Of a stretch of 11,014 bases of DNA, positions 1-7,795 are shown one piece after another. The stretch covers positions 1 through 11,014 of the forward strand of contig JAPLMC010000060.1 of assembly GCA_026387215.1 (NCBI GenBank), written 5' to 3'. The notes beneath the pieces are model-generated. The model saw nothing but the letters and a program-made list of their open reading frames with translations, had not been told where the DNA came from and did not search any database. Each line of letters starts with the position of its first letter. Positions within the stretch are counted from its first letter, which is position 1. This DNA is from Candidatus Omnitrophota bacterium (GTDB taxonomy: Bacteria > Omnitrophota > Gorgyraeia > Gorgyraeales > Gorgyraeaceae). The translations under genes and the position numbers were made by a program.

Positions 1-383
1 TCAGACCTATCCTTCGAACATAAAGGCACCCCTCCCAAATCCAGGATATTCAGGATATCTAAATAATTCATCTCATATTGAAGAGAAAAACCAATAATAT
101 CAAATTCTTTTAAAGCATGAGACGACTCGAGCGAGCAGAGTTTTTCTTTTTTATCCCTTAACCTTTTTTCCATATCTGGCCATGGAGCAAAAACCCTTTC
201 GCAAATCACGCCCTGCTCTCTGTTTAGTATGCCATACAAAATCCTCACGCCCAGATGGCTCATACCTATTTCATAAACATCGGGAAACGAAAGCGCTATT
301 TTCAAAGTGCTATCATCCCATTTTTTATGAATCGCATTCCATTCGCTATTTATATATCTCGCTGGCCTTAATATTTCTAACAT
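1..383 (-). CDS. B12-binding radical SAM protein (TIGR03960-type), N-terminal part, cut by window edge
   Basis: Translating the minus strand from the ATG at 383 gives 127 codons with no stop before the window edge, so this is the 5' part of a longer gene. It starts MLEILRPARYINSEWN and continues with LSFPDVYEIGMSHLGVRILY (about residues 30-49), then RVFAPWPDME, SLESSHALKEFDIIGFSLQY and LDILNILDLGGVPL. I recognise this as the N-terminus of the TIGR03960 family, which carries a cobalamin-binding-like region followed by a radical SAM core; the CxxxCxxC cluster motif would lie beyond the window. An AAAGGA Shine-Dalgarno sits 8 nt before the ATG. It follows rodA in the same direction after 53 nt. 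In many bacteria TIGR03960 genes lie near mre/rod, TIGR03936 and ribonuclease G genes, which fits. The exact substrate is not known to me. Confidence 0.88.
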   Translation of the reverse strand, partial: MLEILRPARYINSEWNAIHKKWDDSTLKIALSFPDVYEIGMSHLGVRILYGILNREQGVICERVFAPWPDMEKRLRDKKEKLCSLESSHALKEFDIIGFSLQYEMNYLDILNILDLGGVPLCSKDRS

Positions 384-401
384 ACTCTCTGTCCTTTAAA
401 T

Positions 402-436
402 AAGTTTACACTTTGACAATGTTAAAGTGTAAACTT
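402..436. repeat. 35-bp palindromic element between rodA and the radical SAM gene
   Basis: Perfect 13-bp inverted arms, AAGTTTACACTTT and AAAGTGTAAACTT, flank a 9-nt centre (GACAATGTT) that can itself pair ACA with TGT. The element begins right after the rodA stop codon and ends 18 nt before the next start codon. It lacks a following T-run, so it is not a typical intrinsic terminator; an RNA hairpin, an operator-like palindrome or a small dispersed repeat are all possible. A diverged copy lies at 8530-8565. Confidence 0.8.
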
Positions 437-1504
437 TTATCTGTGAATTGCAATACTCTCCAGTAATCCCAACGCTATCATGGTGACTAAAAGCGATGAG
501 CCGCCGTAACTAATAAGCGGCAAAGGCAGTCCCACGACTGGCATAAATCCCATCGTCATGCTTATGTTCACAATCACCTGAACCCCTATAATTGTTGCCA
601 TGCCACATGCTGCAAGAACGCCACACTGGTCGTCTGTTTTTTTGGCTATCTCAAAAGCCCTTCTAACCAGGATATAATACAACACTATTAAGATTATGCT
701 ACCTGCAAAACCCCATTCCTCTCCTGCCACTGAAAATATAAAATCCGTATGCCGCTCTGTTAAAAAATTCAACTGGTTTTGAGTGCCGCTAAGCCAGCCT
801 TTTCCAAATACCCCGCCTGATCCTATTGCTATCCTAGATTGTATAATAGTGTATCCTGCGCCAAGAGGATCTATGTCAGGGTTCATAAAAACCATAAGCC
901 GGTCTTTTTGATAATCTTTTAATAAAAACCATCCTAAAGGAGACGCAACTAAACCTCCTCCTATTATAAAAAATAAATGTTTGAGCCTTGCTCCCCAGGC
1001 ATATAAAAGCACAAAAAATAAAGGCACAAGCATAAGAGCCGTTCCCAAATCCGGCTGCGCAAGTATTAATACAAAAGGTACAAGCAAAATAAAAAAAGTT
1101 ATTACTATGTTTTTAATCCCTTTATTTATTTTATGCTCCGTAAGATACTGTATCAGTGCAAGCGTTATGAATAATTTTGCAAATTCAGAAGGCTGAAAAT
1201 TAAAAGACCAGAGTTCCAGCCACCTCTGAGCGCCAAGTCTTTTAGACCCGAAGAAAAATACAAGCAACAATAAAACAAGCGAAAGAAAATAAAATACATA
1301 CCCCAAGCTGATAATTTTTCTATAGTTTATATTTATTATAATAATAAAAAATAACGCCCCTGTTAAAAACCACACTATTTGCCTTATTATAAAATCTATG
1401 TTCTTTGCATATGTAGCGCTAAAAAGAAACAAAAGCCCTGCTATAAAAATAGCTATGGCAGTTCCCATCAACACCCAATCAAAATTTTTATATTTTTTTA
1501 TCAT
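437..1504 (-). CDS. rodA: RodA, SEDS-family peptidoglycan glycosyltransferase
   Basis: RodA polymerises lipid II into glycan strands for lateral wall growth, working with PBP2 in the elongasome. The 355-residue product is almost entirely hydrophobic with about ten membrane segments, as usual for FtsW/RodA/SpoVE. Numbered from the ATG, hallmarks are GAQRW (about 91-95), QPSEFAK (104-110), QPDLGTAL with the putative catalytic Asp152, the extracellular stretch ending GEEWG (about 265), and PLPLISYGGSS near the C-terminus (317-327). The ATG at 1504 gives MIKKYKNFDW, a normal RodA beginning, and overlaps the mrdA 3' end by 17 nt, implying translational coupling. An in-frame TTG at 1519 would add five residues and cannot be excluded; neither start has a strong Shine-Dalgarno. 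Pairing with mrdA directly upstream argues for RodA rather than FtsW. Confidence 0.96.
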   Translation of the reverse strand: MIKKYKNFDWVLMGTAIAIFIAGLLFLFSATYAKNIDFIIRQIVWFLTGALFFIIIININYRKIISLGYVFYFLSLVLLLLVFFFGSKRLGAQRWLELWSFNFQPSEFAKLFITLALIQYLTEHKINKGIKNIVITFFILLVPFVLILAQPDLGTALMLVPLFFVLLYAWGARLKHLFFIIGGGLVASPLGWFLLKDYQKDRLMVFMNPDIDPLGAGYTIIQSRIAIGSGGVFGKGWLSGTQNQLNFLTERHTDFIFSVAGEEWGFAGSIILIVLYYILVRRAFEIAKKTDDQCGVLAACGMATIIGVQVIVNISMTMGFMPVVGLPLPLISYGGSSLLVTMIALGLLESIAIHR

Positions 1505-3200
1505 TTTTATGTTTTTCAAACCAATATTCCAATGCTAGTTTTGCAATCTCAGCAGGCGCATCTCCGCCTGACCCACCATTTTCTAAAAAAACTGCAAAAC
1601 ATATTTTTGGATTTTCCGAAGGCGCAAAACCTACAAACCAGCCGTGAGGCGTAATACCAGGACCTACCTGAACAGTACCTGTTTTTGCAGAAATAGATAC
1701 TATCTCGCTCACCGAACTGTTTCCTGTGCCATCAGGATCTTCTATGACTTTTCGCATCCCGCGCCTTACCATATCTATACTTTCTTTGGTGACCTTAAGA
1801 ATGGGCTCTATTTTAAAGTTACCTGTATCAATATCCCCAACACGTTTCAGAATATGAGGCTTTACAAGCGCGCCGCCATTCGCAATGCTAGCAATCATGC
1901 GCGTTATTTGCAAAGTCGTCACCAATAAATACCCCTGACCTATTGAAAAATTTGCCGTATCGCCAGGATACCAAATTTCTTTTTTCTCAGATTTCTTCCA
2001 TTCTTTTGTAGGTATAAATCCGTTAGATTCCCCAAAAAGCTCTATTCCTGTTTTTTTGCCGAATCCAAATAAGCTTGCATACTCGCTGATTTTATCTGCG
2101 CCTGTTAAAAGCCCTGCGTGACAAAAATAAACATTACAAGACCACGCAATAGCCTTTTCCAAATCCACATAACCATGGCCGTCTTTATTCCAGCAGTTGA
2201 GTTCATCTTTGCCAATTTTAATTTTACCTGTGCACACAAAACCTGTATCAGCTCTTACGCTTTTTGACTCAAGCGCTGCGATGCTGGTTACAAGTTTAAA
2301 AATAGACCCGGGCGGATAAACTCCCATTATTGCTCTGTTTAAAAACGGCGAATCTCCTGAGCGCATGGCTTTTAATAACGATTCATTAGGGTCATATGAA
2401 GGGCTACTTGTAAGGCTTAATATTTCTCCATTATGCGGATCCATAAAAATCGCCGCGCCTTTCCTGCCATTGAAAAGACTATAGACTTCCTTCTGTAGGC
2501 CCGCGTCAATAGTAAGATAAACATCTCTGCCGCTGGTTGGTTTTCTGTAGCTCATAACCTTTACCTGCCGGCCCCTATTATCAACCTGTATTTGCATGCC
2601 TCCATTCTTTCCGCGCAATATTCTGTCGCAAAACCTTTCAACGCCGTCCTTTCCTATGAGATCTCTGATGTTATAGCCATAAGGTTTTAGAAGCTCTAGT
2701 TCGAGCTGGTCTATCTCTCCTACATATCCAACCGCGTGGCTAAAAACTTCCTTATAATAATAATTTCTAAAAGGCATTTCTTTCACAAAAACGCCTGGCA
2801 TTTCAAGCCTTGATTCCTCTATCAAAATCGCCGCTTTCTTTGAAACGCCTCTCATGAGTTCGCATGGAGCAAAAGAAGCAGTCCTATTGCGTTTATAGTT
2901 CCTTTCAAGAAGACTCTTCGAAACCCCCAGAATCTCTGACAAGTTTTCCATTTCAGCGTCAATATCATCTACCTCCTGCGGAACTATAAAAACTCCAAAA
3001 GAAAGCGTATTGCCTACTACAAGTTTTCCATATCTATCGTATATATTACCGCGAGGAGCAGATATATTTAAAAGCCTGATGCTATTTCTAGAACTAAGGT
3101 CACTATAAAAAGAGCCTTTTATAATCTGGAGATAATAAAGACATGCACTCACCAGAACAAAAAATATTGTAAAAAAAATCTGTAGTATTTTTGTTCTCAT
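1488..3200 (-). CDS. mrdA: Penicillin-binding protein 2 (elongation-specific transpeptidase)
   Basis: This class B PBP cross-links peptidoglycan during elongation as the partner of RodA. The 570-residue protein has an N-terminal membrane anchor (about residues 5-26), then the dimerisation region with SAPRGNIYDRYGKL (47-60), and a C-terminal transpeptidase domain. The three penicillin-binding motifs are intact: SIFK with nucleophile Ser299 in PPGSIFK, SCN at 354-356, and KTGT at 506-509. The NCWNKDGHG segment (335-343) and Cys355 in the SCN motif are also typical of the PBP2 branch. The ATG at 3200 is preceded closely by AAAGGG. It lies 46 nt after mreD and its 3' end overlaps rodA. Length and motif set fit PBP2 rather than the division enzyme FtsI, as does the mre neighbourhood. 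Confidence 0.96.
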   Translation of the reverse strand: MRTKILQIFFTIFFVLVSACLYYLQIIKGSFYSDLSSRNSIRLLNISAPRGNIYDRYGKLVVGNTLSFGVFIVPQEVDDIDAEMENLSEILGVSKSLLERNYKRNRTASFAPCELMRGVSKKAAILIEESRLEMPGVFVKEMPFRNYYYKEVFSHAVGYVGEIDQLELELLKPYGYNIRDLIGKDGVERFCDRILRGKNGGMQIQVDNRGRQVKVMSYRKPTSGRDVYLTIDAGLQKEVYSLFNGRKGAAIFMDPHNGEILSLTSSPSYDPNESLLKAMRSGDSPFLNRAIMGVYPPGSIFKLVTSIAALESKSVRADTGFVCTGKIKIGKDELNCWNKDGHGYVDLEKAIAWSCNVYFCHAGLLTGADKISEYASLFGFGKKTGIELFGESNGFIPTKEWKKSEKKEIWYPGDTANFSIGQGYLLVTTLQITRMIASIANGGALVKPHILKRVGDIDTGNFKIEPILKVTKESIDMVRRGMRKVIEDPDGTGNSSVSEIVSISAKTGTVQVGPGITPHGWFVGFAPSENPKICFAVFLENGGSGGDAPAEIAKLALEYWFEKHKNDKKI

Positions 3201-3246
3201 AATCCCTTTGAATTACATCAACCTCGCAGACAACCTATGAGGCAGC

Positions 3247-3672
3247 CTACGCGATTGAGGCGGTATTAGTATCAATAAGCTTGAAAAATAAAGGCGAGAT
3301 AATACTTGAAAAAATTATTGTAAACAACACGCCTGCCTGGGTCGTCTTTGTAAACGCAAAATACGCGAGATAAAAAAATAGCATCCCAAAAAATGAAAAA
3401 AGAAATTCCATAGCAACACCTTCTCTGTAGTATATCTTCTGCTTAATTATTCCTGCGGCAAGTCCAACCCCGCTATAAAGCATAAGATTTAAACCCGGAG
3501 CTTGAGATGACAATATCTCTGCAAAACTCCCTATGAATATACCTATAAATAACCCCCATAAAGGTCCCTTTTTAAGACCTGCAAAAATAGCAAAAAGTCC
3601 TAGAAAATTAATACTCAATTGGGTAGCGCTTTGCAAAAAACCTAATATTATTATCCAGATAAATAATGTCAT
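3247..3672 (-). CDS. mreD: Rod shape-determining protein MreD
   Basis: This 141-residue protein is hydrophobic throughout, with about four to five predicted membrane segments (for example near residues 2-22, 24-50, 60-76 and 88-106). MreD is a poorly conserved inner-membrane partner of MreC in the elongasome, so the call rests on size, topology and position more than on motifs. Its ATG overlaps the mreC stop codon as ATGA, a typical coupled junction, and it sits in the standard mreB-mreC-mreD order ahead of mrdA. It is slightly shorter than the roughly 160 residues of many MreD proteins but shows no sign of truncation. Confidence 0.88.
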   Translation of the reverse strand: MTLFIWIIILGFLQSATQLSINFLGLFAIFAGLKKGPLWGLFIGIFIGSFAEILSSQAPGLNLMLYSGVGLAAGIIKQKIYYREGVAMEFLFSFFGMLFFYLAYFAFTKTTQAGVLFTIIFSSIISPLFFKLIDTNTASIA

Positions 3673-4445
3673 CTAACTACCAGCACTTCTTCCAATTTTC
3701 TGATATCTACATTGGGCTTGATAACTGCATTCATATAAAGCCCTGTAGAATCAGAATCTAAAGAAACAACTTCTCCTATCAATATGCCTTTTTCAAAAAC
3801 GCCGTACAGCCCGGATGTAATAATCTTATCGCCTTTTTTTACATCACAACCAAGATCCAGATACTTCATAGTAAGACCTGCTCTCATATTACCTGAAAGG
3901 GCGCCCTCATCCCTTGTTCTTTCCGTAATCCCGCTAAATGTAGAATCATAATCTGTAATAAGAAGAACTCGGGATATCCTCCATCCTGTCTCAATAACCC
4001 TTCCTGCAAGGCCAGAGCCGCTTATAACAATCATGCCTTTTTCGATCTTATCTTTCTTACCCCTGTCAATAATAACAGTATCGTTTAAGCCTGCAGGGTC
4101 TCTAGCTATAACAAGCGCCGGAACAAATTTGCTTCTACCCGATTCTCTGAAATCAAGAAGTTTCCTGAGCCTTTCATTCTCCAGAGCTGCTTCTTTTAAA
4201 TTCAATAATTCTTTTTCTAGATTAGCTATATTTTCTCTGAGAAGTTTATTTTCCATCTGTTTTTCCCTGAATTCAGCCACATCCCGCAGCGCATAGACAG
4301 AGCCAGAGATTATTTTTAAGGGGATTCTAAAAATATCCAGAGTTTTTATTCGAAATTCAGAAGAAAAAATTTGGGAAGACAACACTATAGCAGCTATAAA
4401 AATCAAGACTACTATTATAGGAAGATTTTTTTCTGGTTTTATCAC
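3669..4445 (-). CDS. mreC: Rod shape-determining protein MreC
   Basis: MreC is the periplasmic scaffold that links MreB and MreD to PBP2/RodA. The 258-residue product has a short cytoplasmic start, one membrane segment (about residues 9-28), a coiled-coil helix rich in Glu, Leu and Lys (about 58-98) and a C-terminal beta domain. That domain contains ALVIARDPAGLNDTVIIDRG (about 111-130) and later a KGDKIITSG motif typical of MreC. The start is GTG at 4445, only 6 nt after the mreB stop; no ATG exists near the N-terminus, and the Shine-Dalgarno is weak, so translation probably depends on coupling to mreB. The length is a little short but within the family range. Confidence 0.95.
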   Translation of the reverse strand: MIKPEKNLPIIVVLIFIAAIVLSSQIFSSEFRIKTLDIFRIPLKIISGSVYALRDVAEFREKQMENKLLRENIANLEKELLNLKEAALENERLRKLLDFRESGRSKFVPALVIARDPAGLNDTVIIDRGKKDKIEKGMIVISGSGLAGRVIETGWRISRVLLITDYDSTFSGITERTRDEGALSGNMRAGLTMKYLDLGCDVKKGDKIITSGLYGVFEKGILIGEVVSLDSDSTGLYMNAVIKPNVDIRKLEEVLVVR

Positions 4446-4451
4446 GCAATT

Positions 4452-5519
4452 TTAAAATTCCATCCTAGAGCGGACTGTAACTTTTCTGAGGTATTTTATT
4501 TCGCTTAAGACTTTGCCTGTGCCAAGAGCCACTGCTGTAGTAGGATCTTCTGCAATGTGAACAGGAAGCCCTGTTTCTTCGCTTATCAGTTTGTCAATGC
4601 CTCTCAGCTGAGCCCCTCCGCCTGCCAGCACTATTCCTCTTTCAATCAAATCTGCGGAAAGTTCCGGAGGAGTTCTTTCAAGAGTCATCCTTGTAGCCTC
4701 AAGTATTGCTGAAACAGGCCCGGCAATTGCTTCTCTTATTTCCTCTGAAGATATGGTAATTGTTTTCGGAAGACCCGCTACCAAGTCTCTACCGCGGACT
4801 TCCATTGTTAATTCCTGCTCAAGCGGGTACGCAGAGCCTATCTTTATTTTAATATCTTCTGCAGTGCGTTCTCCTGCCATCAAATTATACGTCTTCTTAA
4901 GATGTTCTATAATAGCTTCGTCTAATTCGTCTCCGCCTATCCTGATAGAACGCGAAAATACAATGCCCGCAAGAGAGATAACTGCTATCTCCGTTGTGCC
5001 GCCTCCTATATCAATAATCATATTGCCAGCTGGTTCTTCTATGGGAAGCCCAACTCCTATGGCAGCTGCTATAGGTTCTTCTATAAGATATACTTCCCGA
5101 GCGCCTGCATGTTCGGCAGAATCCTTTACAGCGCGTTTTTCAACCTCTGTTATACCAGACGGTATAGCAATAACCATTCTAGGCCTTACAAAAACTTTTC
5201 TATTGTGGATCTTTTTTATAAAATACCTGAGCATGTCTTCTGTTATTTCAAAATCTGCTATAACGCCATCCTTCATAGGCCTTATTGCAACTATATTGCC
5301 TGGAGTACGGCCAAGCATTCTTTTAGCTTCTGTTCCAACTGCAAGGACAGCATGAGTGCTTTTTTGAATAGCCACGACTGAAGGTTCACACAGAACAATA
5401 CCCTGGCCTTTTACATAGACAAGCGTTGTAGCCGTGCCAAGGTCAATACCCATATCGTTAGAAAACAGGCCTAAAAAATTATCGAAATACTTTTTCAGTA
5501 ATTTAAAAATTTTGATCAT
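4452..5519 (-). CDS. mreB: Rod shape-determining protein MreB (bacterial actin)
   Basis: MreB forms membrane-associated filaments that direct elongasome movement. The 355-residue protein shows the actin-fold ATPase motifs: phosphate-1 GIDLGTATTLVYVKG (Asp26), IEEPIAAAIG around Glu147-Glu148, phosphate-2 IDIGGGTTE (about 169-177) and the adenosine motif LAGGGAQLRG (about 308-317). Before the first motif lies an extended N-terminus, IKIFKLLKKYFDNFLGLFS, which looks like an amphipathic membrane-binding helix and is longer than the short one in Escherichia coli MreB. The ATG at 5519 is preceded by GAGGTG at good spacing. It is the first gene of the mreBCD-mrdA-rodA run and has its own likely promoter at 5553-5581. 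Confidence 0.98.
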   Translation of the reverse strand: MIKIFKLLKKYFDNFLGLFSNDMGIDLGTATTLVYVKGQGIVLCEPSVVAIQKSTHAVLAVGTEAKRMLGRTPGNIVAIRPMKDGVIADFEITEDMLRYFIKKIHNRKVFVRPRMVIAIPSGITEVEKRAVKDSAEHAGAREVYLIEEPIAAAIGVGLPIEEPAGNMIIDIGGGTTEIAVISLAGIVFSRSIRIGGDELDEAIIEHLKKTYNLMAGERTAEDIKIKIGSAYPLEQELTMEVRGRDLVAGLPKTITISSEEIREAIAGPVSAILEATRMTLERTPPELSADLIERGIVLAGGGAQLRGIDKLISEETGLPVHIAEDPTTAVALGTGKVLSEIKYLRKVTVRSRMEF

Positions 5520-5552
5520 TCAACACCTCAGGTTTTAAGGCTAATTTACTTA

Positions 5553-5581
5553 ATTTTAACAAAGGTGGTTTTCTTTGTCAA
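5553..5581 (-). promoter_or_regulatory. Sigma70-type promoter for mreB, overlapping the aroA stop codon
   Basis: On the minus strand TTGACA (5581-5576) is followed after exactly 17 nt by TAAAAT (5558-5553). The -35 box contains the TGA stop codon of aroA. Transcription would start near 5546, giving a leader of about 27 nt that holds the mreB Shine-Dalgarno. This would allow the elongasome genes to be expressed apart from aroA. It is predicted from sequence only. Confidence 0.65.
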
Positions 5582-6900
5582 TTCAATTTGTTTAGTATAT
5601 CTAGAAAATTCGGAAAGGATTTATTTATGCAATCCAGGTCTGTTACAATAACTTTGCCTTTTGCGCCAAGTCCAGCCACCATCATACTCATTGCAGTCCT
5701 GTGATCACCGAAGCTGGACACGCTTGCACTAGTCAGCAGCTTGCCCCCATTTATAACAATCAGTTCGCCTTTTACTTTGATATCTGCTCCTATCTTACGC
5801 AAATTCGTAACCATGGATTCAACTCTATCAGTCTCCTTCACGCGCAGTTCTTGTATGCCTTTTATAATAGTTCTGCCTTTTGCAAAACACGCAGCTACCA
5901 TTATTACGGGTATCTCATCTATCGCTCTAACAACTTCTTTCGGTGAAATCGCAATGCCTTTAAACCTGCTAGATTTAACTACAATATCACCTACTGGCTC
6001 CAACTTTAAACTTTCTTGACCTGAGAGAAGTCGAGGGGTAACTTTAAATTTTAAACTAACATTAGCTCCCATTTTTTTTAGTATATCCAATATGCCTATG
6101 CGTGTTGGATTTAAACCAACATTTTTAATAATGATCTTTGCACCAGGGGAAATACACCCTGCAACAATAAAAAATGCAGCGCTAGAGATATCTCCTGGGA
6201 TTTCAATTACACCTGGAGATCTCAAACATACCGGCCCTTTCAAACTAACTTTAAGCCCTTCATCTCTCACCTTGCACCCAAACATTGCAAGCATTCTCTC
6301 CGTATGATCTCTTGATTTTTCTGGCTCAGTAACGTGGGTAATGCCGTCTGCAAAAAGACCTGCTAACAGGATACAGGATTTTACTTGAGCGCTCGCAATC
6401 TTTGAATTATATTTGATAGCCTTTAATTTCCCTCCACGAATTTTTAAAGGAGGCTTTATTTCCTCGGCCCTACGCTCTATATTTTCCTCTCTATGCCCTT
6501 CTATCTTCACTCCCATCTTTTTTAAAGGCACTGTAATCCTTTGCATAGGCCTTTTTGAAAGCGATTCGTCTCCTTCTAAAACCACTTCAAAATCTTGTCC
6601 TGCTAAAATACCAGGCAATATTCGCATAGTTGTTCCAGAATTGCCTAAATATAACGGCTTGGCAGGTTTTTTTAACCCGACCATGCCAACACCACGCACA
6701 ACAACATCAACCTGGGTAACGTGTCTATATATAGAAATCTTTACGCCCATAGCGCGAAATGCTTCAATTGTCCGCTTTATATCCTCTGCCATTAATATAT
6801 TTTTTATGCGCGTAGAACCTTTTGAGATAGATGCCAGCATTACAGCGCGATGAGATATTGACTTGTCGGGGGGAATTACTATACTAACGGATTTCAACAA
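5578..6900 (-). CDS. aroA: 3-phosphoshikimate 1-carboxyvinyltransferase (EPSP synthase)
   Basis: AroA transfers the enolpyruvyl group of PEP to shikimate-3-phosphate in the shikimate pathway. The 440-residue product carries the family signatures in order: PPDKSISHR (10-18, Lys13), LGNSGTTMR (85-93), SLSKRPMQRI around Arg117, SAQVKS (170-175), PGDISSAAFF with Asp237, IDEIP with Asp328, LRVKETDR (362-369), SFGDHR (396-401) and KSFPNF with Lys427. The DKSISHR form, rather than SKSVSNR, resembles the Gram-positive/CP4-like branch. The start must be TTG at 6900 or the next TTG, because an in-frame TGA lies immediately upstream; this leaves only nine residues before PPDKS, fewer than usual. The 5' end overlaps the coiled-coil gene by 17 nt. 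Confidence 0.96.
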   Translation of the reverse strand: MLKSVSIVIPPDKSISHRAVMLASISKGSTRIKNILMAEDIKRTIEAFRAMGVKISIYRHVTQVDVVVRGVGMVGLKKPAKPLYLGNSGTTMRILPGILAGQDFEVVLEGDESLSKRPMQRITVPLKKMGVKIEGHREENIERRAEEIKPPLKIRGGKLKAIKYNSKIASAQVKSCILLAGLFADGITHVTEPEKSRDHTERMLAMFGCKVRDEGLKVSLKGPVCLRSPGVIEIPGDISSAAFFIVAGCISPGAKIIIKNVGLNPTRIGILDILKKMGANVSLKFKVTPRLLSGQESLKLEPVGDIVVKSSRFKGIAISPKEVVRAIDEIPVIMVAACFAKGRTIIKGIQELRVKETDRVESMVTNLRKIGADIKVKGELIVINGGKLLTSASVSSFGDHRTAMSMMVAGLGAKGKVIVTDLDCINKSFPNFLDILNKLN

Positions 6901-7678
6901 TCACATTACCTTTCTTCATATCATCTATCTTACCGCCGGGAAGGATTACAGCAGAAGACATTGTATCATAAATCTTATCTATCTGCGCTTGTCCTAAAAG
7001 CTTAGATCCGTCCATTACATCAAACTTTATGCCTTGTTGAATATTTTTATCCTTACCTATATCAGTAACAATAAAACCGTATTCCTTATTAACTACCAGA
7101 ATCTGCCCTTTCATAACTGGTTGTACAACCTGGCTAGCCATCTTATTACTATCATTCGGGTTTATAACTATAGTGTCTAGACTAACAGACTGTTTTTCCT
7201 GTGATTCTGTTATTCTTTTTTCAAGATCCATCTTTTCTTTGGTAAGCCTCGATGCTTCCTTTTTTATATTATCATAATCAGACTTAAGGCTATCAAATTT
7301 CTTTGACATAGCTAATTTTTCTTTCTTCTCATTATCTAGATCTATTTTAATCTTTGCCAACTCTATCTTGCTTGCATCTAGTTTCGCACTTACAGATTCG
7401 CTTTTTTGTTTTGCTTCTTCAAGCTGAGAAGAAAGCTCTTCTACTAACTTTTCACGTTTAGCAATTTCGACTTCTATTAACTCTTTAGCGGATCTAACTG
7501 TTTCTAATTCTTTTTCAATATTTTTTTTCTCTTTTAAAGCAATCGCAAACTTATCTTCCACAACAAGTCTTTTCGCATATTCTCTTCCTTTATCAACAAA
7601 TCCTATCACAGCCATTATAATGGAAACTACGCTTACTATTATCAAAAATACAAGAATTATTTTAAAAATATTAGACAT
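6884..7678 (-). CDS. Membrane-anchored coiled-coil protein with C-terminal beta-type domain, unknown function
   Basis: I do not recognise a named family. The 264-residue product starts with a membrane segment (about residues 6-27), continues with a long Lys/Glu-rich coiled coil (about 38-162), a linker, and a C-terminal domain (about 184-264) containing GQILVVNKEYGFIVTDIG and later GIKFDVMDGSKLLGQAQI. This pattern of short beta strands with conserved glycines resembles the small beta domains that follow coiled coils in envelope proteins, but that is an impression. The ATG at 7678 has AAGGAA upstream and a consensus promoter follows the previous terminator, so this is the first gene of the operon leading into aroA and mreB. 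Its architecture, anchor plus coiled coil plus beta domain, is reminiscent of MreC, and a role in envelope organisation is plausible. Confidence 0.8.
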   Translation of the reverse strand: MSNIFKIILVFLIIVSVVSIIMAVIGFVDKGREYAKRLVVEDKFAIALKEKKNIEKELETVRSAKELIEVEIAKREKLVEELSSQLEEAKQKSESVSAKLDASKIELAKIKIDLDNEKKEKLAMSKKFDSLKSDYDNIKKEASRLTKEKMDLEKRITESQEKQSVSLDTIVINPNDSNKMASQVVQPVMKGQILVVNKEYGFIVTDIGKDKNIQQGIKFDVMDGSKLLGQAQIDKIYDTMSSAVILPGGKIDDMKKGNVIVEIR

Positions 7679-7700
7679 AGCACTAATTCCTTTTTTATAA

Positions 7701-7729
7701 AGTATATCTCTAAAAAATCATATTGTCAA
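7701..7729 (-). promoter_or_regulatory. Consensus sigma70-type promoter for the coiled-coil/aroA/mre operon
   Basis: TTGACA (7729-7724) and TATACT (7706-7701) are separated by exactly 17 nt on the minus strand, one mismatch from the full consensus. The predicted start near 7694 gives a short leader with AAGGAA before the ATG at 7678. The -35 box lies 13 nt past the preceding hairpin, so the operon is insulated from the spoVG transcript. Confidence 0.8.
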
Positions 7730-7742
7730 GGGCGCCATATTA

Positions 7743-7775
7743 AACCGCGTCCAGATTTATAATCTGGACGCGGTT
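7743..7775 (-). terminator. Hairpin terminator after spoVG
   Basis: Perfect 15-bp arms (AACCGCGTCCAGATT and its complement) flank a 3-nt loop, starting 21 nt past the spoVG stop codon. On the minus strand the stem is followed only by TTTAATAT, a weak T-run. On the plus strand it is followed by ATTTTT. It probably ends the sigma/anti-sigma/spoVG transcript, perhaps with incomplete efficiency, and may act in both directions. Confidence 0.75.
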
Positions 7776-7795
7776 ATTTTTAGTTCACCATCCTG

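Noticed and set aside
182..403. A 73-codon plus-strand open frame near the left edge
   Set aside because: The minus strand here encodes an unmistakable B12-binding radical SAM N-terminus with a ribosome binding site, so this frame is its antisense shadow.
384..436. A possible promoter for the radical SAM gene within the palindrome (TTAACA, 17 nt, TATTTA)
   Set aside because: The match is weak and is largely a by-product of the palindrome; the gene is close enough to rodA to be read from the same transcript.
3201..3246. Possible regulatory element in the 46-nt gap between mreD and mrdA
   Set aside because: Only four-base complementary segments and no -35/-10 pair were found; nothing beyond the mrdA ribosome binding site is supported.
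4753..5355. A 200-codon plus-strand open frame opposite mreB
   Set aside because: It is antisense to highly conserved mreB motifs, has no Shine-Dalgarno, and its Ser/Ile/Pro-rich translation is what the complement of a real gene gives.
5560..5577. Short ACAAAG/CTTTGT inverted repeat between aroA and mreB
   Set aside because: Six base pairs at most, no T-run, and contained within the promoter spacer; not enough to call a terminator or operator.
6413..6853. A 146-codon plus-strand open frame opposite aroA, and shorter ones at 5701-6307
   Set aside because: They are shadows of aroA, whose catalytic motifs lie in the minus frame throughout.
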